Shown in pieces: positions 35,071-43,799 of a stretch of 64,000 nucleotides of DNA (positions within the stretch are counted from its first letter, which is position 1; each line of letters begins with the position of its first letter). Position numbers and translations under genes: made by a program. The notes beneath the pieces were generated by a model, which saw nothing but the letters and a program-made list of their open reading frames with translations, had not been told where the DNA came from and searched no databases. Source of the DNA: Pyxicephalus adspersus (taxonomy: Eukaryota > Chordata > Amphibia > Anura > Pyxicephalidae); the NCBI RefSeq assembly GCF_032062135.1, contig NC_092863.1:20712460-20776459 (forward strand), read 5' to 3'.

Positions 35071-35951
35071 NNNNNNNNNNNNNNNNNNNNNNNNNNNNNN
35101 NNNNNNNNNNNNNNNNNNNNNNNNNNNNNNNNNNNNNNNNNNNNNNNNNNNNNNNNNNNNNNNNNNNNNNNNNNNNNNNNNNNNNNNNNNNNNNNNNNNN
35201 NNNNNNNNNNNNNNNNNNNNNNNNNNNNNNNNNNNNNNNNNNNNNNNNNNNNNNNNNNNNNNNNNNNNNNNNNNNNNNNNNNNNNNNNNNNNNNNNNNNN
35301 NNNNNNNNNNNNNNNNNNNNNNNNNNNNNNNNNNNNNNNNNNNNNNNNNNNNNNNNNNNNNNNNNNNNNNNNNNNNNNNNNNNNNNNNNNNNNNNNNNNN
35401 NNNNNNNNNNNNNNNNNNNNNNNNNNNNNNNNNNNNNNNNNNNNNNNNNNNNNNNNNNNNNNNNNNNNNNNNNNNNNNNNNNNNNNNNNNNNNNNNNNNN
35501 NNNNNNNNNNNNNNNNNNNNNNNNNNNNNNNNNNNNNNNNNNNNNNNNNNNNNNNNNNNNNNNNNNNNNNNNNNNNNNNNNNNNNNNNNNNNNNNNNNNN
35601 NNNNNNNNNNNNNNNNNNNNNNNNNNNNNNNNNNNNNNNNNNNNNNNNNNNNNNNNNNNNNNNNNNNNNNNNNNNNNNNNNNNNNNNNNNNNNNNNNNNN
35701 NNNNNNNNNNNNNNNNNNNNNNNNNNNNNNNNNNNNNNNNNNNNNNNNNNNNNNNNNNNNNNNNNNNNNNNNNNNNNNNNNNNNNNNNNNNNNNNNNNNN
35801 NNNNNNNNNNNNNNNNNNNNNNNNNNNNNNNNNNNNNNNNNNNNNNNNNNNNNNNNNNNNNNNNNNNNNNNNNNNNNNNNNNNNNNNNNNNNNNNNNNNN
35901 NNNNNNNNNNNNNNNNNNNNNNNNNNNNNNNNNNNNNNNNNNNNNNNNNNN
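35071..35951. other. Assembly gap (881 N)
   Basis: Unsequenced bases inside the L1 element. They hide the ORF1 3' end, the inter-ORF region and possibly the ORF2 start. Confidence 1.
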
Positions 35952-37002
35952 GAGGGATCTCTGAGAAAATGATTTTTACCCCCATATCTGACAATAAGGT
36001 GGAAGGGGTAGCCCCAACGGTACGGGATATTGTGATCGCGAAGTACAGACAGTAGAGGACCAACAGCTCTCCGGAGATCCAGTGTATGTTTGGACAGGTC
36101 GGGCAATAATTGTATTTGGGCCCCAGCGTATTCAATAGTCTTAGCGACTCTTGCTTTTTTCATGATGTCCTCTTTAGTTCTATAAAAGTGAACACGACAG
36201 ATTACATCCCTTGGACGTTGGGGGTCGCGGCTGCGAGGGCCCAGTGTCCTGTGCACCCTATCCATTTCAATATCGACATCTGGCGGGAGTGCTAATAAAT
36301 TCGCAAATATAGTATAGGCAGCTGTATACAACTCTGAGTTTGGTACGGATTCCGGTAGCCCTCGGATGCGGATATTATTACGCCTATTACGGTTCTCCAT
36401 GTCATCCTGAAGTAAATAGAGCATGTTAATTTGGGCCGCCTGACGCTCAAGAATAGCAGCATGGGAGGTCACTTAGCAGCATGGGAAAGTTCCGTACACT
36501 TATCGTGAAGTACATTAGTGGTACTAGTAATCTGTTGTAATGTCTGCTGTATATGGAGGAACTCACTTTTGCAGCGGGCTTCTAGCCTCCCAATACTAAG
36601 ATTCAAATCGGCCCTAGTTGGTAGTGCTCTCAGATGGGCCTTCCAATCCCATTGCGTATCCTCCATCCCCTGGCTGCATGCAGGATTAGAGGAATCTACT
36701 ATGTCAGATATTGTACTGGGGCTGTGTGTAGAAAATATGGGGGACCCAGATACCTGCTGGATAGGTGAAGCCTGGTCTAATGCATCCTGGTCATCCATTG
36801 GTGGAGGAGATGCTGCATGGTGGGCGGGTGTATGATCCGCGGCCTCCCGCGATTCGGGTCCGGGATGAAATTGAGGCCGCGGCTTTGCGGCCTGTTCGCC
36901 TGCGGCCCGGTTCCCAGCTGCAAAAAGCCCGGGCAGTCTTCCAGAGACGGGCGTCTCGCCTCCGGGACGCCCCTTCTGACTCCCCTTAAGTTTAGGTCCC
37001 AT
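35952..37002 (-). pseudogene. L1-like ORF1 (RNA-binding protein), one frameshift
   Basis: It starts MGPKLKGSQKGRPGG, with a Pro/Ala-rich N-terminus and a coiled-coil-like region (LNLSIGRLEARCKSEFLHIQQ). After a frame change near 36470 it continues with ILERQAAQINMLYLLQDD, then the RRM-type stretch RNNIRIRGLPESV, and the C-terminal domain with RDPQRPRDVICRVHFYRTKE and RWGYPFHLIV. This is the standard L1 ORF1p order (coiled coil, RRM, CTD). The 3' end runs into the gap at 35951. A single frameshift suggests a fairly young copy. Confidence 0.85.
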
Positions 37003-37129
37003 GTGTGCTGGTGTAATGCACGAATGTGCTGCTGTATCCGGCTGTTTCCCCCTCGCAGGTCACGGAGCTAAGCGGCGCACGTCCTACACCGCCATCATCC
37101 GGCCATGCCCCCCGGACCTCCTAATAGTA

Positions 37130-37504
37130 AATATAAGATTAAAAGTACAAGACTAGGAGGAATATTTCTGTACTGAATTATGAAGAGGTTGAAAACATAG
37201 GGAGCTTTCCACATCAGAAAAGCCAACAGTAGATTTTAATTCCATATAACAGTAATAGACACCTACGAACATGCTTCATGAGACCCAGCCTCCCCATTTA
37301 TCAGGGCTACAAAACATACAAATATGTAAACATACCCACAAAATGTTAGTTACATTATCCTACTGCTCTTGATTTGTATACTGTGCCTTTTTTAGTCATT
37401 AATTACTTTCACATCATCAGGTAAAACTTACATCAGCATTACTATGGTGTGGCAAGACATAATGTGGCATGACATAATGTATAGTCAAGTTTAGCAAACA
37501 ACTA
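37130..37504. other. No gene seen
   Basis: AT-rich unique sequence between the L1 and the CMC-like transposon. Tandem 'tgtggca(a/t)gacataatg' phrases occur near 37450-37480. Confidence 0.45.
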
Positions 37505-38674
37505 TTACACTGGTCAACAAACATTTTCTTGCCAAACAGATTAAAGTCATTTTAGGTTATGTTTGATGCACGGATTCCAAATATGGTATTGGTTTCGCTA
37601 GATTGTCTCCAGTTTTTGAAATATGACCTCATAGAAAACTAATAAAACATGAAAATTAAGCAAAATTAATCTAGATATGCCTACGTATACAAAATTAAAT
37701 TTTTGAAATACTTAATTTTATTATATTCTATATTCAGTATATTTACAGAACTAATCACAAAGAAGTCATTGAAAAACTCCAATTGTATGATTTCCTTTAT
37801 GCTGATGATCAGGACAATCACGTTGAAGGCTCCAGCAGTAGTCTGCCATCATGTGTCTTTCCCATCTGCCCTGATACCTTTTTTCCATCACCTTTATATC
37901 TTGATGGAACTTCTCCCCTTGTTCCTCACTGAAATCGCTAAGGTTTTCTGGAAATTTTTGCAAATGGCTATGGAAATAGTGTACCTTTATGGTCATAGTA
38001 GCACCCAAATTTTTAAAGTTTAAGAGCAAGTTTTGTACCAGTTCTTCATAATTTTGTGCTTTATGGTTACCCAAGAGGTTTTTGACAATCATAACATGAC
38101 TGTGCCAGGCAGAAGCTTTAGTATCAGTCATGTAACTTGTGAAATTTGAATCATTTATCAGTTTCCGAATCTGGGATCCATCAAAGATTCCTGCTTTTAA
38201 TTTTTCAGGACTCATTCCAGGGAAGATTCTACAAATGTATTTGAAGCAATCATCATTCTTGTTCAGAGCTCTAACAAATTGCTTCATTAATCCCAACTAT
38301 ATGTGTAGTGGAGGGAGAATGATTTTTTCTTTGTCAACCATTGACTCGTTTAATGATGTTCGCTGCACCTTTTTTCATGTTTTCCCTTGGAGGCCATGTC
38401 ACTTTTTTCCAGTGATCCTGCTTTGATCTACTATCCCACAAGCAGATGAAACATGGGTACTTTGTGTATCCACTTTTCTGTCCAAGTAGGAAGTTCACCA
38501 TTTTTAAATCAACACATATGGACGATTGGTGTTCATATGGTGCAAACCTATTCTTCTCTAAAGCGTACCTAAACTCAGAAATTTCACTTTACCTAAAAGG
38601 GTAAACAACCCTTTTACATAAGGTAAAAATTAAAAAAAATGGTGCAGCACACCCATATTCTTGATCGTCTAGGC

Positions 38675-39154
38675 TAGGGATCGACATACTGGACTACTAG
38701 GCCATTTCAGGAGGTCAAGAAGGCACACTAGGCCAGAAGAAACAAGGTGTCCAAGGAAAGTTTTTTTCCAACCGTGACTGCAAGCAAGCAGCCCTAGTGT
38801 TCCGCTCATCCGCAGTGTAGTCTCTGCACTTATGCGCATGCTTGGCATCGAAATGCCCCTTGGTAATTCGACCTCTTGAAAGTGCTGTTGGTGTCGTTGC
38901 ACACTAAACACAGGGCTTTGTTGCTGCGTTGGACGAAGAATAATTCATCAGTCCAATCAGGATTGAAGACACAACGTTCGAGGTCAGCCTTCCGGAGACT
39001 GGTAGCTGCCCGTTGCTTCTGCTCTTTAGGCATAGTAATTGGGGTTACTATGCGACAATCAAGCAATAAATAACTAGCGGGGCCTTAGGTCGGACTGGAA
39101 TACTGGCTAGGCCATATTCGGCCTAAAGGCTTACCTCTAGTTTACCTACCTTTG
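38675..39154 (-). mobile_element. Nested hAT element with BED-type zinc finger remnant
   Basis: It is bounded by GTCTAGGC (38667-38674) and ATATAGGC (39155-39162), an 8-bp duplication with two mismatches. The ends TAGGGATCGACATACTGG and, on the other strand, CAAAGGTAGGTAAACTAG are loosely inverted. On the minus strand 39066-38840 encodes FNPDWTDELFFVQ, ALCLVCNDTNSTFKRSNYQ and, in a shifted frame, RHFDAKHAHK. This is the C2H2/BED-like DNA-binding finger (C..C…H…H) of a hAT transposase. The catalytic domain is absent. Confidence 0.75.
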
Positions 39155-39343
39155 ATATAGGCAATCAAAAATGAATGGGAGCGCAAAGCCTCCCGGGATA
39201 CCTATGTCACACATCCCGGAAGGCTCTTGGGTGCTCCTTCTGTGCATGCATCTCGGGCATGCGCAGAAGGAGCCTTTTCTTGAAAAGGGAAAAAATTGCC
39301 GATCTCACGCATGCGCAGTGAGATCAGCAATTTTTTTTTCCAA

Positions 39344-39384
39344 CCTACGTCACCCGATCTCGTGCCTGGGTCGGGTGACGTAGG
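39344..39384. repeat. Perfect 14-bp inverted repeat in MITE A
   Basis: CCTACGTCACCCGA (39344-39357) pairs exactly with TCGGGTGACGTAGG (39371-39384) around a 13-nt loop. A second smaller hairpin, GATCTCAC…GTGAGATC, lies at 39301-39325. Equivalent but mutated hairpins exist in the other family copies. Confidence 0.95.
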
Positions 39385-40534
39385 AAGAAGAACCCGGAAG
39401 AAGAGATGAAGGTGGCTCGGAGATGGCTGCCGGGACGAAGCTGGACCCAGAGTAGAAGATACCTCTAGACCGATCGACTGCGCTGCAGGATTCTTTTTTT
39501 TTTTGTTTTGAGGGACTTTTTAGTTTAGTTTCTCTTTAAGTTTTGTTTAGTGACCAATTGTAATTGATGCATAGCAGTTGCTATTATGCAGTAAAACAGA
39601 TTTCAAACTTCGAGTGGAACTGTCTATGAAAAGCCTCCAGTCTTCTGCTCGGTATTCTGGTACTCCCATATGGGCTAGTAGTCCAGGGATGTTACAACAG
39701 TACATGAAGTCTCCATCTTCACTGAAATATGGTAGGAGTGTAACCTCTCTTGTCCTGTTATGTTATTTTAACTTCCGGTCTCAGACAGTTGTTTTCTTTT
39801 AGCCTAGATTGTAAAATTTCAGATGCTTGTTTAGACAGACCTAGGTGCTCTTCTTGGGAAAACTGCTGGTTTGATGAAACCCTTCCTTCATATTCACTTC
39901 CACTGCTAACTCCTGGATTACATTCCAAACCCTGTATATCCTCCATGTCGGATACAGGAATATCAGGGAGTGTACTGAACACTGGTATGGGAACATCAGC
40001 AACGTGGACACTCTACACAAGTTTTGCATACCATAAAGGGAGCACAATACTTATCTTGGTCCCCCAGTTTAATACCAAGATATGCTTGTTTCACAAATTC
40101 TGTAATGTTTCTTCTCTGTTTTTGCTGAGAATATTCACAACAAATGTAGCAAAATACATTAGGGTCATTTAAACAACTTCTTCTTGAAGAACTCATATTT
40201 CCGTAAAAAAAACGTATGAATAAAAAGAAGGCAAATTAAACTTTCATGAAAATAATGCTATATTTAAATGCAAATCATCGGTGTAAATTTAGATTTATAT
40301 GGATATAGATAAATATAAATAATAATATGATAATATAGATAATAGAGATAATAATAGGCTGTGTTAACATTTGTTGTTGGTAAAATCGTCTATTCCGATT
40401 CCTGTATCACAAGAACTAGAGCCAGTTCAATTAAACTGATGTCATTTCTGGATTCAGCAAACCTTAAATACACTAAATATATTGAAATATCCTTGGCAAA
40501 TGAAAAAAGTGTTGTTTTTTGTTGAGCTGTGTTA

Positions 40535-40879
40535 TATTAAAATTCTACAAATTCTTTTTTTTTTACGCTACTAAAATTACCACTAGATGTCACTGTATTA
40601 TGACGATGTTTTGAGCAAAATCATTGAGGTTCACTTTATTACCATATATTGTACTATTACATAGAAAAATTCCAAATTACTTGCTGTTCAGCTTAATATG
40701 TCTATATTCTGTTTTACATTGTGACTTTTAGTGTAAAGTTTCATCCAGTTTCATAGATCCATGCGTAGATGGATTTTCTGTCTTTTTTTATTCTACAATT
40801 ATTTTTTTGGATGTAATTTTAAGCAGGACAGATTTTATAATAGTTTTTTTCCCTAAAATGTACACTTTTTTATGTGCAT
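40535..40879. other. Spacer between head-to-head transposon copies
   Basis: AT-rich, with no open frame of note. It separates the 5' ends of the two divergently oriented transposase-like copies, and no terminal repeat for the right-hand copy was found in it. Confidence 0.45.
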
Positions 40880-41959
40880 ATTTCAAAGTTAACTTGGTGA
40901 TCAAGATAAATCTTGGGCCCCTCATAAGGTGTGCAAATAGTGTGTCAAGGGTTTTCGGACGTGGACAAAGGGAACGCATGATAAGATGCCATTTGGTATA
41001 CCTATGGATTGGGGAGAGCCAGGAGATCATTTCAGTGACTTTTAAATTTGTTTAGTGAAAACTTCAGGATATAACAAGAAAAAATTACCATTGAGTATCC
41101 TAGTCTACAATCAACTATACGCCCAGTGGCTCATTCAGATGAAATCCCAGTGCCGGTTTTGGTTACACTANNNNNNNNNNNNNNNNNNNNNNNNNNNNNN
41201 NNNNNNNNNNNNNNNNNNNNNNNNNNNNNNNNNNNNNNNNNNNNNNNNNNNNNNNNNNNNNNNNNNNNNNNNNNNNNNNNNNNNNNNNNNNNNNNNNNNN
41301 NNNNNNNNNNNNNNNNNNNNNNNNNNNNNNNNNNNNNNNNNNNNNNNNNNNNNNNNCGAAGGTATCGTACTTTCAAACCAGAGAAATTGCATTTCTGAAG
41401 TACTTTAGAACAGACAGTGGCTTTGTGTATTGCCATAAACAACCTGGTTTAATGGAGGAATTGGGATCTCAAATCTATAACTCAACTGAATGGCAAGAGC
41501 TCAAAGCGGAGCTTAAAGTGTGTCCTCCTTCACAATTGCAATATATTTGGGTCAGTCCCAATTGGCCATTTAGTTTCTTTTTGTGAAGAATATGCAGACT
41601 TAAGGAGAGTCATTGAATTGTTGCAATATCAATAACACAATTGTGTCATCTGTGTTGATCTTAAAATGGTATGTTCCTTCTTGGTCAACAACGCGGATAC
41701 ACCATTTATCACTGTTATCTGTGCATGTGGGACAGCAGAGCTGGTGAGAGGCATTGGGTGGAAAGCAATTGACCTCCAAGATCTGAACATGAAACTGGGT
41801 CTGATGAAGCAGTTCGTTAAAGCCTTGTCAACTTCGGCATTTCCTAGCCTGTCAGCCGAAAAAATAAAGGCCGGTGTGTTTGATGGTACACAGATTTGGC
41901 AGCCCATCAAAAATGAACATTTCATCAGGACAATGTTTCAGTACTTCTGGCGGCCCTGA
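40880..41959 (+). pseudogene. Transposase-like protein, copy 2 (head-to-head with copy 1)
   Basis: The same family as 37766-40196, on the opposite strand. Blocks in shifting frames are AYFKVN then LGDQDKSWAPHKVCK (40885-40950), MPFGIPMDWGEPGDHFSDF (near 40985-41040), RPVAHSDEIPVPVL (41117-41165), the assembly gap, YFRTDSGFVYCHKQPGLMEELG (41400-41465), STEWQELKA, VDLKMVCSFL (41655-41690), and GLMKQFVKAL…EKIKAGVFDGTQIW (41800-41900). The C-terminal HQDI/ADYCW region is missing; similarity stops near 41959 where L1-type sequence begins. Several frameshifts and stops make it non-functional. It shows more complete N-terminal blocks than copy 1. Confidence 0.7.
41171..41356. other. Assembly gap (186 N)
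   Basis: Unsequenced bases inside transposase-like copy 2. Confidence 1.
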
Positions 41960-42429
41960 GGAGGGCCTCTTTGGCATGGTAACAGTGCAGCTTAAAAATG
42001 GTGTCCCTGGGGGAGCTATCAGAGGTGTTCCAGAGGAAGACCTTGTGGATTCTGGAACAGGGCAGTAATAGTGGTTTGTAGGTCAAAAACAGAATCAGGG
42101 ATACCCCAATGCAAATATTGGAGTGTCTTGCTCTATTTTTAACATTTTCTAATTGCAATCCAAGTTTAGAGACATAATAAAATTGTCTGCCTCCCAAAGC
42201 AGGCAGGCTGGGGAAACACCTCACACAGGGGATCACTGCAACATGCGGGCTCTGGAGACAGCACCTCATAGGTGGCTTCTTACTTGCAGGATGCAACCAC
42301 TAAATCCAAGATGGTGCCAGGAGACAGGCTGCGAGAAAATAGCAGGAATGTAAGTACAACACTGAGAGGTACTGAATTAGCACTCTTATTATTGCAAAGG
42401 CTAGAGCTACAGCGAGATGAGGTCTACCA

Positions 42430-42870
42430 GAGTCTTTGAGCAGCCTGACCTGCCTGGCGCAGTTACAACACTCTTCAGCACTATCCTAGATGCCCCTAAA
42501 GACTCCCCCATTGAGCTGGTTAGAGTCCAACAAATCCCAGGTCAGAGGACCCAGGATTCATCTAGGACCTGAGATGTTATTTGCAGATTGATATCTTTTC
42601 CGGTGAAGGAACCTATCCTAAAGGCAGCTCGCTTTCAGAATAAGAACACATTCAACAGATCTCCTCTTTTACCTCTCCAGTACCTGTCTGGTCACTCCCT
42701 GGCCTTATGCAGACCCCTTTGATCTCTCCTGGAACGTATAATTGAGATCCTATAATGTATGCCACCCGTGGGGATTCCCCTTCCATCTTTGCTGGATATG
42801 AATGGGAAATCTGTGGTATTGAGGCCTTCTCATTTTCAGCTGTGTCTCTAACTGATTAGCTCGTGGGCCC
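42430..42870 (+). pseudogene. L1-like ORF1 C-terminal region
   Basis: Frame-shifted translation shows VFEQPDLPGAV, then RT.DVICRLISFPVKEPILKAARFQ, and LPLQYLSGHSLALCRPL. This corresponds to the ORF1p C-terminal domain (PRDVICRLH…KE.IL..AR…). Stops are frequent. It is not functional. Confidence 0.65.
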
Positions 42871-43281
42871 CCGTTTTCTGGATACCCCATCCACAACAGA
42901 ATGAACAGTCAAACACAGACGAAAAAACAGGAAGCACTCCAAAAATGGCTTTAGTTCCGAGTCACCTTAAATCTGTACACTTCATTGGTCTGGATGCCTT
43001 TTGACTTTCATTCCCAGTCCACTCTAAGTTAAACTGGAGAGACTCTCAGGGATCTGTCCTTTTCTCTTATGCTATGACCCCCTGGTGGTAACCCAATCTT
43101 GGATATATCTGGAGGGCTTTTTGAGGTAACATTAGCTGGATGGTATCGTTTTTCTGGCCAGCAAGTATAATATTTTTGTTCTGGTACCCACCTGACCTGA
43201 CTGATCTTTTTGTGGTTTGGGAGTGATACTATATTAATTATTTTTCCCGGTTATTTATGCCAATATTTGTAGTGTATAGGT

Positions 43282-43663
43282 CAGACATGGGCAAACTACA
43301 GCCCGCGGGCCGTATACAGCCCAATATGGTTGTTTCTCTGGCCTTTTTGGTGTTCCATGGCTCTGGCCGGTGCCACCCCAAGCAGGCTCAGAAGAAGGAC
43401 TTCAGTGGGGGGCGCACCAGCCAGAGCCACAGAACACATCCCCCGTTGGTATCCTGGCTCGTGGAGGTGGCCAGGCACACAACCCGCCTACTCTCCCATC
43501 ACAGGCTCAGATCTGCGATGGGAGAGTAAGTGGGGTTATGCTAGCATGATGCCATGTTCAGTGGCGTCATGATGGCATAACCCTGCCCACTCTCCCATGG
43601 GCCCGGCCCCTCTTTCAAATTATATATTGTGGCCCCCTGACTGAAAAAGTTTGCCCACCCCTG
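43282..43663. mobile_element. Non-autonomous hAT element with perfect 8-bp TSD
   Basis: It begins CAGACATGGGCAAACTACAG and ends AAGTTTGCCCACCCCTG, giving inverted termini CAG(A/G)(C/G)(A/G)TGGGCAAACT. The identical octamer GTATAGGT flanks both sides (43274-43281 and 43664-43671). These features define the hAT superfamily (Charlie-like termini). At 382 bp with no transposase it is a MITE-type derivative, inserted between ORF1 and ORF2 of the L1. Confidence 0.9.
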
Positions 43664-43799
43664 GTATAGGTGATGTCTTTTCAATGTGGGAAGTAATGCC
43701 CTTATGCCCTGCTGGGCCTGGGAGTGGGGACTCCCCCCCGAGCTTATGCAGTTTCCACCCTAGGGCCCTCATCTTTATTGGTGAGGGGTTATTTTAGTT

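Larger units (their letters stand above)
33490..37129 (-). mobile_element. L1-like LINE with 16-bp target-site duplication, 3' half missing
   Basis: Identical 16-bp sequences GGACCTCCTAATAGTA occur at 33490-33505 and 37114-37129 and bracket the element (33506-37113). On the minus strand it begins with a G-run and a GC-rich 5' UTR ('ggccggatgatggcggtgtagg'), then ORF1 (37002 down to below 35951), an assembly gap, then the ORF2 endonuclease and the start of RT, ending abruptly at about 33506 just before the KAPGPDG-type block. No poly(A) tail is present. Confidence 0.8.
38558..39539 (+). mobile_element. MITE family A, copy 1, carrying a nested hAT
   Basis: The left end is TAAAGCGTACCTAAACTCAG and the right end is …TTTCTCTTTAA. 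The reverse complement of the latter, TTAAAGAGAAACTAAACT, is an imperfect terminal inverted repeat. The interior has CATGCGCA-rich blocks and hairpins. It sits inside the transposase-like gene, splitting the LLHN and ICVDLK blocks. Other copies are at 47875-48295, 56327-56890 and 61278-61530. There is no coding potential. TTAA at or near the ends may indicate a piggyBac-like origin, unproven. Confidence 0.75.
37766..40196 (-). pseudogene. Transposase-like protein with HQDI…RYQGRW…ADYCW signature, copy 1
   Basis: The N-terminus at 40196 reads MSSSRRSCLNDPNVFCYICCE, then QRRNITEFVKQAY, LGDQDKYCAPF, VCKTCVE (a Cys-rich putative zinc-binding unit). Later blocks are FSEDGDFMYCCNIPGLLAHMG and RLFIDSSTRSLKSVLLHN (39560-39720). 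After the MITE insertion come ICVDLKMVNFLLGQKSGYTKYP (near 38460), GLMKQFVRALNK, KLKAGIFDGSQIRKLI, and EEQGEKFHQDIKVMEKRYQGRW…MMADYCWSLQRD (37820-37960). I recognise this as a family scattered through animal genomes, often annotated as uncharacterised proteins. The Asp in VDLK and Glu in EEQGE are plausible catalytic acidic residues. Frameshifts and the insertion make it a pseudogene. Confidence 0.7.
37505..40534 (-). mobile_element. CMC-like (CACTA-type?) DNA transposon, copy 1
   Basis: The left terminus is CACTGGTCAACAAAC (from 37508). The right terminus, read on the minus strand, is CACAGCTCAACAAAA (ending near 40531). Both continue to a TTGCCAA motif about 25-35 bp inside. The flanking trinucleotide TTA on both sides could be a 3-bp target-site duplication. 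Termini starting CAC with a 3-bp duplication fit the CMC (CACTA/Mirage/Chapaev) group, but the superfamily is an inference. The body encodes the conserved protein described next and is interrupted by a MITE. Confidence 0.6.

Noticed and set aside
35011..36472. Apparent 300-470 codon frames crossing the N gap
   Set aside because: Most of their length is unsequenced N; only the ORF1 portion on the minus strand outside the gap is supported.
36518..37071. Several + strand open frames over the GC-rich L1 5' region
   Set aside because: They are antisense shadows of the L1 ORF1 on the minus strand; high GC reduces stop codons.
38830..39066. Possible host BED/ZBED zinc-finger gene
   Set aside because: The segment is bounded by hAT-type duplications inside a MITE and lacks any catalytic or host exon context; it is a hAT transposase remnant.
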